Source: Algibacter sp045066735 (GTDB taxonomy: Bacteria > Bacteroidota > Bacteroidia > Flavobacteriales > Flavobacteriaceae). Taken from it: DNA of 64,000 nucleotides. How positions within the stretch are numbered: the first letter of the stretch is position 1; each line of letters opens with the position of its first letter. The stretch spans positions 124,001 to 188,000 of the forward strand of contig NZ_JBISHH010000013.1 in NCBI RefSeq assembly GCF_045066735.1, written 5' to 3'. Below the pieces are notes generated by a model, which ran no database searches, was not told the origin of the DNA, and worked only from the letters and a program-made list of their open reading frames with translations. Below are positions 24,155 to 32,606 of the stretch, piece after piece. The position numbers were made by a program, and so were the translations under genes.

Positions 24155-24775
24155 TTAAATATCCTTTGATCGTATTTCATCTAAAGGAGCTTGTACAATT
24201 GTTGGATCCAAAGAAATATCTTTAGAAGCTACTACTTTGTAAGCTGTTTTTACTAGTATTTTTAAGTCTAATTTGAATGAAATGTTATTTACGTAAAATA
24301 CATCATATTTTAATTTAGTATCCCAGTCTAATAAGCTTCTCCCATTTACCTGTGCGTAGCCTGTTATGCCGGGTTTAACGTTATGCCTTCTTTTTTCTTC
24401 CGTTGAATAATAAGGCAGATATCTAGGTAAAAGAGGTCTTGGACCAACAAAGGACATATCTCCTTTAATAACATTGAATAATTGAGGTATCTCATCCATT
24501 GATGTCTTTCTAATAAAATTCCCTACTGATGTTAATCGTTCGTGATCTGGTAAGAGGTTGCCATTACCATCTTTCTTGTCGTTCATGGTTTTGAATTTTA
24601 TTATTTTAAATAACGCTTCATTTTTACCCGGTCTTACTTGAGTGAAGAAGGGTTTTCCTTGATTAACAATAAACAAGAATATCGTGATGATTAAAATAAT
24701 GGGAAATAACATTGTAACCATTATTAATGCAATGAAAAAATCAAAAAAAGATTTTAAAAGAGAGTATTTTAACAT
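24155..24775 (-). CDS. Priming sugar-1-phosphate transferase (second copy)
   Basis: A 206-aa paralogue of the gene at 23400, with the same FKIIKFKTMNDKK, DEIPQLFNVIKGDMSFVGPRPLL and HNVKPGITGYAQVNGR signatures. The C-terminal tail (QAPLDEIRSKDI) is different. Two closely related priming enzymes in tandem are more than one polymer repeat needs. One may serve another glycoconjugate, accept a different UDP-sugar, or be a recent duplicate. It lies 44 bases downstream of the CapK-like gene on the same strand. Confidence 0.92.
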   Translation of the reverse strand: MLKYSLLKSFFDFFIALIMVTMLFPIILIITIFLFIVNQGKPFFTQVRPGKNEALFKIIKFKTMNDKKDGNGNLLPDHERLTSVGNFIRKTSMDEIPQLFNVIKGDMSFVGPRPLLPRYLPYYSTEEKRRHNVKPGITGYAQVNGRSLLDWDTKLKYDVFYVNNISFKLDLKILVKTAYKVVASKDISLDPTIVQAPLDEIRSKDI

Positions 24776-24819
24776 GATTTTAAAATGTTGTTGATAATGA
24801 AAATTAGCCCCAAATATCG

Positions 24820-26136
24820 TTATTTTCTTTGAGTATTCATCTTGTTCAATGTCATTTTTCGCTTTCCTGAAGACAACAGAGGTATTTCATCAACCATTAT
24901 AATATTTATCAAAGCATCATCACCGAGGAAACTTCTAAATTTTTCTATAAGTTCATTTTCAAACTTAAAAACTTTGGAGCAATTTAGTTTAATAGTGTAT
25001 ACTGTTTTATGTTCTTGAATGAGTTGAATTTGTTTAATACCGGTAAAACGTACACTGTTAATCATGATAAAAGACGATACAATAACGCCTTTGGTATTAT
25101 AAATAGTGTCAGTTTTTCGGCCTTCAATCTTTTTTAAAGTTGGAGGATTTACGGTGTAATCCATGGCGCCTATATCGCCAGTATCATAACGAATCAGCGG
25201 CATGGCATAACTAAATAAATCGGTTATCACTATGCGACCGAGATCTCCTTTTGGTGCTTGGTTATCGTTATGCATATTTAATATTTCGATGTGATAAGAG
25301 GCCCAATTTATATTAAATACATTTTGGTTTGGAGCTTGTTGCGCTAAAATGCCATTTTCCATATTGGAATAGCGCGACACCATAGGGCAATTAAAATAAT
25401 ATTGCATGCGCTGTTTGGTGTAGTCGTTAATACCTTCCGCCATACCAATAATAGATTGAAAATTAGCATGAACTGGGTCTCGGTTTTCACGATCAAGAAA
25501 CTTACAAACCTGTTCGAAAGCAGAAGGGAAGCCTAGCCAGCCTTTTGGATTCGTTGTATTCTTAATCTGTGAAATAAGGCTTTCAATACGTTCTGCATTG
25601 AGGTCTATAACTTCAATTGGTTTTAAGTTCTGTGCCCAGTTTTTAAAATTCGAATTTTTAAAATTCAATCCCCAATACCTCAAATACCATAATTGATAGC
25701 CAATTTTAAAACCTGCTAATTCTGAGAAATAAATGGTATCAGCGCTATTTCTATAGATTTTATTTTTATTATGAATCACTTTAAATGGTGTGCCTGTAGA
25801 GCCACTAGTAGAACGTGTTACGTTTTTCTTATCAATAAAGATACTTGACTTAAATAGATCTTGATTTTCTGTGATTTTGTTTTTGTTTATCACAGGAAAA
25901 TGTTCAAAGTCCGTTTCGGTAAGATTAAGGTTTCTATAAAAAGGCGTCGTCTCTATACTGTGTTTTAAAAGCTTTATTAGGTTTTGTTCACGCTTATTTT
26001 TTGTGGATTCAAAATTGTGGAAACTATCGCTTATATCAAGCAGGTGTTTTTTAATGGGGCTACCTTTTAAAGTGTCTAGCCACCAAAAGCTTTTACTGCG
26101 CAGGGTATCTAATATAGGCTGTTTTTGTAAAGTCAT
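24820..26136 (-). CDS. CapK / phenylacetate-CoA-ligase-like adenylate-forming protein
   Basis: A 438-aa ANL-superfamily protein related to phenylacetate-CoA ligase and to CapK of capsule loci. The AMP-binding P-loop-like motif TRSTSGSTGTPFKV is at about 108-121. Later signatures are PLIRYDTGDIGAMDY and EGRKTDTIYNTKG. CapK proteins occur in many capsule loci but their reaction is not settled; activation of a carboxylate for attachment to the polymer is the reasonable inference. It overlaps the upstream ATP-grasp gene by 4 bases. Confidence 0.88.
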   Translation of the reverse strand: MTLQKQPILDTLRSKSFWWLDTLKGSPIKKHLLDISDSFHNFESTKNKREQNLIKLLKHSIETTPFYRNLNLTETDFEHFPVINKNKITENQDLFKSSIFIDKKNVTRSTSGSTGTPFKVIHNKNKIYRNSADTIYFSELAGFKIGYQLWYLRYWGLNFKNSNFKNWAQNLKPIEVIDLNAERIESLISQIKNTTNPKGWLGFPSAFEQVCKFLDRENRDPVHANFQSIIGMAEGINDYTKQRMQYYFNCPMVSRYSNMENGILAQQAPNQNVFNINWASYHIEILNMHNDNQAPKGDLGRIVITDLFSYAMPLIRYDTGDIGAMDYTVNPPTLKKIEGRKTDTIYNTKGVIVSSFIMINSVRFTGIKQIQLIQEHKTVYTIKLNCSKVFKFENELIEKFRSFLGDDALINIIMVDEIPLLSSGKRKMTLNKMNTQRK

Positions 26137-27176
26137 TTTTTAAGCTCTATAAGTGCTTCTTTTATGTGTTTGTTGTTTAAGTAACCGCCACAAGCTACAT
26201 CGGTAACATGTAAAGACGGTACTTCATTACCTTCAATCAGTAATGGGCCTTGGTTTGTAATGGCTACATCCCAACCCACAATACGGTTTGGCATAGCATT
26301 TACGGCCTGTAGTGCCAGTTCAAAGGCTTCTTTGTAAAATGGAATTTGAAAACCATCTAAAGCCACTTGGCTATCGGGATGATGTGTAACTTCTTTTCCT
26401 CCTTCTACAACATCTTGTCGGCCAACGCCTTGTAATTTTCCGGTTTCTAAATTTAAAGATATGTAAAATCCTCCGGTATGTGTATTATCTGTAAAAGTGT
26501 TCCCTATACCAAAGCGCATAAGCGCAGAGAGCACGTGTGCTTCATTATTGGCATCTATATAGGTGTCTATTCTAATAGTATTTACTGAATTGCTGAATAT
26601 ACTGTTAATACTTTCGTGCTGTTTAATATAATCTTGGTGTACGTAGCTATTAGAAATTAAATCAGGGTATATGTTATCAATTTGCGATTCTAAATTTTCT
26701 TTTTTAAGTAAAAAACAACCTTGCCCACCTTGTCCCAATGTCGGTTTTAAAAACAGATAGTCATTATTCGAATCTTTAAAAACAGAATCAAAAAAATGTA
26801 GAACAGATTTTTCACTATTTATTATTTGATATTTATTATTGTAGAACCATCGACTATTAAAATTATAACTTAATAGCTTAGGTGTTGGAATGTTTAAATT
26901 AATACAATGGTTATAAAAGCTTAATTTGTTTGCTAAAATTGCTGTAATTTCTGGAAACACCATTTTTTGAGACCCAACAATCTGGTAAAATTCCTTTAAG
27001 CTTAAATAGTTTTTATAATTTACAATGCCTTTTCGGTAAAGATATTTCCTAAAGTAATCTGTGGGAAGCATTTGTTTTTCTATGCCGTATAAAATAGATT
27101 CTTTAATTACTTGTGGCAAAGGTTTTTTATTAGCATCCTTTATATATACTTTAAGGTGTTTCAGTCTCGAAAGCAT
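26133..27176 (-). CDS. Sugar-transfer-associated ATP-grasp protein
   Basis: A 347-aa protein of the ATP-grasp group found in polysaccharide loci (alpha-L-glutamate-ligase-like). Visible parts are the ATP-binding FLKPTLGQGGQGCFLLKKE around 160, RIDTYIDANNEAHVLSALMRFG around 202, and the metal site IVGWDVAITNQGPLLIEGNEVPS near the C-terminus. The reaction is probably amide ligation of an amino acid or similar group to a sugar acid (inference). The stop overlaps the CapK start by 4 bases, and the GT4 gene ends 5 bases upstream, so the three are one coupled unit. Confidence 0.87.
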   Translation of the reverse strand: MLSRLKHLKVYIKDANKKPLPQVIKESILYGIEKQMLPTDYFRKYLYRKGIVNYKNYLSLKEFYQIVGSQKMVFPEITAILANKLSFYNHCINLNIPTPKLLSYNFNSRWFYNNKYQIINSEKSVLHFFDSVFKDSNNDYLFLKPTLGQGGQGCFLLKKENLESQIDNIYPDLISNSYVHQDYIKQHESINSIFSNSVNTIRIDTYIDANNEAHVLSALMRFGIGNTFTDNTHTGGFYISLNLETGKLQGVGRQDVVEGGKEVTHHPDSQVALDGFQIPFYKEAFELALQAVNAMPNRIVGWDVAITNQGPLLIEGNEVPSLHVTDVACGGYLNNKHIKEALIELKK

Positions 27177-27181
27177 AGGTG

Positions 27182-28324
27182 TTATTTTAAGGACTGATAT
27201 TCATTTAATTGAGCGTTCCATAATATGCTTTGCTCATATCTATTAACAATTAAATCTCTGCATGTTTTAGAGTCTATAATTATTTCATCATTATAAAATT
27301 TGAGCATCATTTCTTTTAGCTTATCTTTATTCATAGGAGGTATTATAACTCCATTTTTATTAGGTATGATTATTTCGTTAGCTCCATTTATATCAGTTAC
27401 AATACTTGCTAATCCCATAGCTCCAGCTTGCATAACTACGTTTGGGAATCCTTCTCTGTAACTTGGAAAGACTAAAACATCAGATATTGTAAAATATGGT
27501 CTTACATCATCAACCCATCCCGTAGAAATGATATTCTTGTTGTTTTTAATTACTTCTAAAGTGTCTTCCTTTAACGGATCTAAATGATGCTCATAATCAC
27601 CAACTAAAAGAAGTTTAGCATTTTCTAATTTTGAATTTAATTCATTAAAAGCACTTATTAATTCGTTTATTCCTTTATCTTTTACTAGTCTACCAATAAA
27701 AACAAAAACGTAATCATTTTCAGAAATTTCAAATTCTTTTTTTAAGTTAGAACTAAATTCAGTCCCATAATTATTAGGATTGAAGTGGTCGATATTTATT
27801 CCGTTAACATTACCGTTACCAATGACCTTTAAAGGCTTAGAGGTGATTTTGTAGTTAATTAAATCGTTTTTAATGCCTTGACCTTCTGGGTAAATTTTTG
27901 TTGCACAATAGCATAGGATTTTGTCTGTATTTATTAATAATTGTTTAACAAAACCCGTCTTAGTTGGGAAAATTAATCCTGTGAATGTGTGCAATCTATG
28001 AGGGACTCCAGCTAGTTTAGAAGCAATCATGCCAAGTAATCCTGCTTTAGGTGTTATTGAGTGTACGATAAAAGGCTTTTCCTTTTTTAGGACTTTGTAT
28101 AACTGCCAAACAGTAATTAAATCATTGATAGGGGAAATTTGCCTCTTTATTTCTACTGGAATGGTTTTTATTTTTTCTTGTTTGGTAACATTTTCTAATT
28201 TATCTCCGTCTTTAGATGAAACACCAACGACTTCGAAGTAGTTTGACATGTAATTTAATTGCCCGGTAAGAAGGCCGCTAAGAGACATTGGGACCGTGGA
28301 AATTCTAATTATTTTCTTTTTCAT
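27182..28324 (-). CDS. Glycosyltransferase family 4 protein
   Basis: A 380-aa GT-B glycosyltransferase. The C-terminal domain has FVFIGRLVKDKGINELI (phosphate-binding Arg/Lys) and the family E-x7-E-like segment FPSYREGFPNVVMQAGAMGLASIVTDINGANEII. The N-terminal half (VHSITPKAGLLGMIASKLAGVPHRLHTFTG) matches the WbnK/PglA-like subgroup that adds the second sugar to a lipid-linked primer. It is the first gene of the segment 28324 to 22567 and has its own candidate promoter at 28353-28360. A terminator-bounded beta-helix gene separates it from the rest of the minus block. Confidence 0.92.
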   Translation of the reverse strand: MKKKIIRISTVPMSLSGLLTGQLNYMSNYFEVVGVSSKDGDKLENVTKQEKIKTIPVEIKRQISPINDLITVWQLYKVLKKEKPFIVHSITPKAGLLGMIASKLAGVPHRLHTFTGLIFPTKTGFVKQLLINTDKILCYCATKIYPEGQGIKNDLINYKITSKPLKVIGNGNVNGINIDHFNPNNYGTEFSSNLKKEFEISENDYVFVFIGRLVKDKGINELISAFNELNSKLENAKLLLVGDYEHHLDPLKEDTLEVIKNNKNIISTGWVDDVRPYFTISDVLVFPSYREGFPNVVMQAGAMGLASIVTDINGANEIIIPNKNGVIIPPMNKDKLKEMMLKFYNDEIIIDSKTCRDLIVNRYEQSILWNAQLNEYQSLK

Positions 28325-28352
28325 TTTATCGATAGGGCGTTTTAAATATCGA

Positions 28353-28360
28353 CAAATATA
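28353..28360 (-). promoter_or_regulatory. -7 promoter element of the GT4 operon
   Basis: On the minus strand TATATTTG matches TAnnTTTG, 28 bases upstream of the ATG at 28324. Confidence 0.5.
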
Positions 28361-28673
28361 TAAAACTTAATGTTGGCTTAATATTACGGTATTGGTTTTT
28401 ATAATAATAAGGACTTTTTTTATGGAATTAATTATTGTGAACAAGTCTGTGGATAGTAAAATGCTCAAGTTGTACGTAAAAATGCTAACTTATTGATTTT
28501 TAGGTAATTAATTTCCTACAAGTAAGCAAATTTAGTTGTGAAAAGTTATTAACAATTCATAATTTTTAAGTATAACATGGTTATTTTCGCAACTTGTAAA
28601 TTTAGAAAGTCCAAATCTCTCTTAGCCTCGTAATTAATTAAAAGTATAACTGAAAGAAAGCAACAAGATTGTA

Positions 28674-28733
28674 TTTTATCGTAGTAATTTGCGTTTTATC
28701 GAGTATTTACCGACATAAAACTGCATTTCGTCG
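28674..28733 (+). promoter_or_regulatory. Spaced direct repeats upstream of the beta-helix lipoprotein
   Basis: TTTTATCG occurs at 28674-28681 and again at 28694-28701, exactly 20 bases apart (about two helical turns). A related TTTCGTCG is at 28726-28733. The ATG of the lipoprotein is at 28800. The rest of the 475-base gap 28325-28799 shows no open frame with recognisable features. The repeats are a candidate regulator binding array; the factor is unknown. Confidence 0.4.
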
Positions 28734-28799
28734 AAAAAATATGTTTTTAAACGATTATTCGAGTAATATTGTCCTGTTGAATATTTTGAAAATTAAATT

Positions 28800-30665
28800 A
28801 TGAAGAAATTAAAGAACTTAATGTTAATTACATTAATCGGAATGAGTGTACTAAGCACATGGTCGTGCAACAACGAAGAGTTGTATGAAGAACCTGTTGC
28901 TGTAGTAGAGGATGGAAGTAATGAAGATGCCGATGTTGCCGTTACTGATGTTAATAGTCCATGTGATTTTAGTTTAGAAAATCTTGATCCTAATTCTACG
29001 GTAGTTATTAATTGTATTCTAGATTTACAAGGAGAAGCATTAGATTTACCGGAAAACGTCACTTTATTAGATGAAGGCGGTGATATTATAAACGGTACAC
29101 TTAATTTCTCTGAAGGTTCTTCTATAGATGGTGACTTATTAGGTAGTACACTTACCGTTGGTGGTACTAAGCCAGCATTAAGAGATGTTTCTTTTACTTT
29201 CGATCCTTCAAGATGGGGTATTGTTGAAGGTGTTGTTTCAGATGAAGTGGCTTTGAAGAATAAAGAAATAATTAATAATGTTATTGAGCTTTGTGATTCT
29301 TATGGAATTAATTCTATGAACATTGGAAGTTTAGATTGTTATGTAGCTGTAGGTTGTAATTATAGTCTAGGTACAGATGTTTTAAAATATGGTATACAAT
29401 TACCTTCAAATTTTAGTTTGAGTATGTCCTCTGATACTTTTTTACGAGTGCAGCCAAATAAATGGCCTCGTGGAAGTTTGTTAAATCTATATGCTTCAGA
29501 GAATGTTGTTATTTCTGGTGGTAATTTAATTGGAGACAGGTATGAACACGATTATTCACCAATTGATGATGAATTTGGGATTTCTAGAGATAGCCATGAA
29601 TGGCCTATGCTGCTTACTATTGCAGGAGGAAATAATGTTTTAATTGAAAATGTTAACATGCAAAATTCAACTGGTGATGGTATCGTTTTTGCTTCAGGAA
29701 CGAATAGATTATATAATCCTGCGATATATTGTGAAAATATAATAATGAGAAATTGCGTTGTAAATAATGCAAGAAGAAATAATGTTACTTTAGGAGATGC
29801 TGAATATGTAACTATTGAAAATTGCGATATTACAAATGCTGGTGGAGGAGACAATATTTTAGATAGTAGTGGTAAGATTTCTAAATATACTTCAGCAGGT
29901 GTAGCTCCCCAATTTGGAATGGATTTAGAGGCTCACAGAGAGTTGGAAAATGGTGTTTATGTTGATTATCAAAAAATACAACACATTACAATTAAAGGAA
30001 ATACCTTTACAGGGAATTATGCAGGAGATTTAGTAGTTTATACTGCCAATGACGTGTTGATTGAAGATAATTTTTTTGATAATACAGTAGGTGGTACGTT
30101 GTTTTGGAATACGACTATTAGAAATAATACGTTCAAACAGAACGAAGGAGGAGTTAAGACATCTGTTGCGATTGGGTTTAATGCTATTATTAGAAATAAT
30201 GAGCATCAAGTTAGAAATATTAATATTAGTGGAAACTCTATTAGTGGGTATGATACTGGAATTTCGCCAGGAGGTGAGAATATAGAAGTATATAAGAATA
30301 CTGTAAAGGATTTTGATCAAGGCGTTTATTTAAGAAATTTAGTAAATAGTAAGCTTAGTTTTAATGATTTTCAAACTGATAGAAAAATTAGTTATGGGTA
30401 CCAATCATTTGGTGGCATAGCCGATAATGTTATTGTATCTAATGAGTATATAAAAGTAAATCATAGGCCAGTTAACTTTTTTACTTTTAATAAAAATGGA
30501 GAAGGTAGCATTGTCTTTGAAGGGTGTAAGTTTGATTCCTCAAAAGAGTTATATTTTTATAACGCACAAAATATTACAATTAAGAATAATTTTTTAAGGT
30601 ATAATAAAATTACTACCTCTGGCTCTTTGAACATTGTTTTGGATAACAACTTAAATTTATTATAG
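28800..30665 (+). CDS. Right-handed parallel beta-helix lipoprotein
   Basis: A 621-aa exported lipoprotein: signal peptide, then lipobox ending STWSC (Cys 23) and an acidic linker (EELYEEPVAVVEDGSNEDAD). From about residue 130 onward there are repeated beta-helix coils with Asn ladders (VLIENVNMQNSTGDGIVF, VTIENCDITNAGGGDNILD, ITIKGNTFTGNYAGDLVVY, VLIEDNFFDN). The fold is that of polysaccharide lyases, epimerases and glycoside hydrolases. No catalytic set was identified with confidence. It is the only plus-strand gene within the minus-strand block, with its own upstream repeats and terminator. It may cut, epimerise or bind the polysaccharide at the cell surface. Confidence 0.85.
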   Translation: MKKLKNLMLITLIGMSVLSTWSCNNEELYEEPVAVVEDGSNEDADVAVTDVNSPCDFSLENLDPNSTVVINCILDLQGEALDLPENVTLLDEGGDIINGTLNFSEGSSIDGDLLGSTLTVGGTKPALRDVSFTFDPSRWGIVEGVVSDEVALKNKEIINNVIELCDSYGINSMNIGSLDCYVAVGCNYSLGTDVLKYGIQLPSNFSLSMSSDTFLRVQPNKWPRGSLLNLYASENVVISGGNLIGDRYEHDYSPIDDEFGISRDSHEWPMLLTIAGGNNVLIENVNMQNSTGDGIVFASGTNRLYNPAIYCENIIMRNCVVNNARRNNVTLGDAEYVTIENCDITNAGGGDNILDSSGKISKYTSAGVAPQFGMDLEAHRELENGVYVDYQKIQHITIKGNTFTGNYAGDLVVYTANDVLIEDNFFDNTVGGTLFWNTTIRNNTFKQNEGGVKTSVAIGFNAIIRNNEHQVRNINISGNSISGYDTGISPGGENIEVYKNTVKDFDQGVYLRNLVNSKLSFNDFQTDRKISYGYQSFGGIADNVIVSNEYIKVNHRPVNFFTFNKNGEGSIVFEGCKFDSSKELYFYNAQNITIKNNFLRYNKITTSGSLNIVLDNNLNLL

Positions 30666-30712
30666 CCAAGAATCAACTAATATTAGTATAAGCAGTTGCC
30701 TATTTATACAAA

Positions 30713-30746
30713 AAAAACGTCTAAATAATTTTATTTAGACGTTTTT
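30713..30746. terminator. Bidirectional intrinsic terminator after the beta-helix gene
   Basis: AAAAACGTCTAAATAA (30713-30728) pairs perfectly with TTATTTAGACGTTTTT (30731-30746). The A and T runs at the ends make it usable on both strands. It separates the beta-helix gene from the convergent pyruvyl transferase gene. Confidence 0.88.
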
Positions 30747-30832
30747 CTTGTATAATACATTATCTTTTTATTTAAAATCTAGAAATATAGATTACTGGAT
30801 TAGAAGATATTTGATTATGGCTCTATTATTTT

Positions 30833-31753
30833 TTAACATAGAAATTCATCTCTTATATGAAAAGGAGCTGACTTTATTAATCCTTTTTGCAATTCTCTAA
30901 TTTTATCTTCATCAGCAACAGCTATATCTTTTCTGTTTATAATTAAGTCTTCAATAAGTTTAATGCTAGCATCATCGAATTTGTCAATCTTTAAATCTAT
31001 AGCCTTATATTCTTCAATGTCAATAGAAGAAAAATAATCAGCAAATTTAATGTTATCACCACCAATGGTACGGTTGGATAAATTATACCATAAGCATGGT
31101 TTTTTGTATGCGTGAGCGATTATTATTCCATGAAGAGAAGAAGATATAAGGATTTCACATGAGCACACTTCATCGATAACTTGATTAATATTTTCAAGTA
31201 AATTTATTACTTTGATGTTCTTGGATTGAGTTTTTGAAATGGTATTTTCATAATGAAAATGATGGGGAACAATACCTATTTTGAATTTTAAAGGAGAATT
31301 TGATTTGTATAGTAACGGCATAAGCAAAGCTGGGTCACCTAGCGTGCTTGGAGATTGATAACCTAATTCCAATAATCGTTTTTGTGTATATTTACCTCTA
31401 ACAGCAAAAAAATTTGCATTATCGATATGCTGACCTCTAGACATTATACCTGTTCCCCAAATATTAACTTTAGGGGAACTATGCCAGCCTATAATACTTC
31501 CTATACTTATCAATACATTATCTTTTCCGAAAAGATATTTGATATTATCAATAATATCATTAAAACTTAATTTCCTAGTGTATATTGCTGCGGGATAAGC
31601 TATAAACGTTCTTCTTTTTAGTCCTCTATGTAATATAGGTATGTAAGCGATTTTTTTTCCAGAAAGCTTTTTTACAATATAAGGCCCCAATACATCACCA
31701 AAATTTTTCTTACCATATGGCACTTTATACCAAAACATATTTATTTTACTCAT
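30833..31753 (-). CDS. Polysaccharide pyruvyl transferase family protein (first copy)
   Basis: A 306-aa GT-B-like protein of the PS_pyruv_trans family, which adds pyruvate ketals to sugars or acts as a related transferase. It starts with WYKVPYGKKNFGDVLGPYIVKKLSG, typical of the family. It has GIVPHHFHYEN (phosphate or PEP-binding His/Arg region), CEILISSSLHGIIIAHAYKKPCLWY (the conserved SSLHG motif) and KFADYFSSI near the end. It overlaps the GT14 gene by 8 bases and is the last gene before the terminator at 30713. Confidence 0.87.
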   Translation of the reverse strand: MSKINMFWYKVPYGKKNFGDVLGPYIVKKLSGKKIAYIPILHRGLKRRTFIAYPAAIYTRKLSFNDIIDNIKYLFGKDNVLISIGSIIGWHSSPKVNIWGTGIMSRGQHIDNANFFAVRGKYTQKRLLELGYQSPSTLGDPALLMPLLYKSNSPLKFKIGIVPHHFHYENTISKTQSKNIKVINLLENINQVIDEVCSCEILISSSLHGIIIAHAYKKPCLWYNLSNRTIGGDNIKFADYFSSIDIEEYKAIDLKIDKFDDASIKLIEDLIINRKDIAVADEDKIRELQKGLIKSAPFHIRDEFLC

Positions 31754-32606
31754 TTTTTATTTTTTTAAATATTTTTTCTATAAGTACATTGTCATTTTCT
31801 TTTTTCACTTTTCGAGCGAACAAAGCGTTACTTTCTATTATTTTTTGGTAATCTTGTATTGTTAATGTTTTCGGATACTCAGGGCCGCTTTCCCAATCAG
31901 TGTATCTTAAATCATCTAAAATAATATTATCTCTTAAAGGAGAATTCATTAAGATGCTTTGAATCCAAACTTCATCGGTTGCCCTAGAATATTTTAATTT
32001 TTTCATATATGAAGGATTTTCATTTAAAAAATTGAAAACGTACTGTAATGCTTCATGTGATATATTAATCCAATTCGATCCTCCATAGAAATCTATTTTG
32101 AATGTCTTAACCTTAATATGAAATAGCTTTTGAACGAACAAAGTTAATCTAGCCACTATTTTTGCAATTAACCTATTATTAATTTTCATAAACCAATAGC
32201 GCTGAACACGGTCGAGCCCACCATTAAAACCTAATGAGCTAACAGGGAACTTTCTTGCTGACATATAAGAATTTTTAATATTTTCATTAAAGAACGAACT
32301 GATATAACTATTTGATTTAATAGGAATGTCTTCACCACTGATAAAGACATAGTGTGAATATTTAGGATTGAATGCTTCTCTCAGAATAAAACACATATTT
32401 TCAATTTGACTATAACCACCCCAAAATACGGTTATTTCTTTGAAATAAAAGCAATTAGTTATTTTAGGTAAATCATCAATATTTAATTTTGATTTTTTAT
32501 CTATTTGAACAAATATATCGAAGTTCTGTGAAAGAAGGGTAATCGTTCTTGTAAGAGCTTCGCTATTACTGTGTGCTAAAATCAATACAGCAATTTTTTT
32601 TTTCAT
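31746..32606 (-). CDS. Core-2/I-branching-type beta-1,6-N-acetylglucosaminyltransferase (GT14-like)
   Basis: A 286-aa glycosyltransferase resembling the Branch family. Typical parts are AVLILAHSNSEALTRTITLL at the N-terminus, FVQIDKKSK, FWGGYSQIENMCFIL, HYVFISGEDIPIKS and a C-terminal ATDEVWIQSILMNSP. It would add an N-acetylglucosamine or xylose-type branch, cytosolically, to the lipid-linked repeat unit. It overlaps its neighbours by 4 and 8 bases, so it is translationally coupled in the assembly operon. Confidence 0.88.
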   Translation of the reverse strand: MKKKIAVLILAHSNSEALTRTITLLSQNFDIFVQIDKKSKLNIDDLPKITNCFYFKEITVFWGGYSQIENMCFILREAFNPKYSHYVFISGEDIPIKSNSYISSFFNENIKNSYMSARKFPVSSLGFNGGLDRVQRYWFMKINNRLIAKIVARLTLFVQKLFHIKVKTFKIDFYGGSNWINISHEALQYVFNFLNENPSYMKKLKYSRATDEVWIQSILMNSPLRDNIILDDLRYTDWESGPEYPKTLTIQDYQKIIESNALFARKVKKENDNVLIEKIFKKIKNE

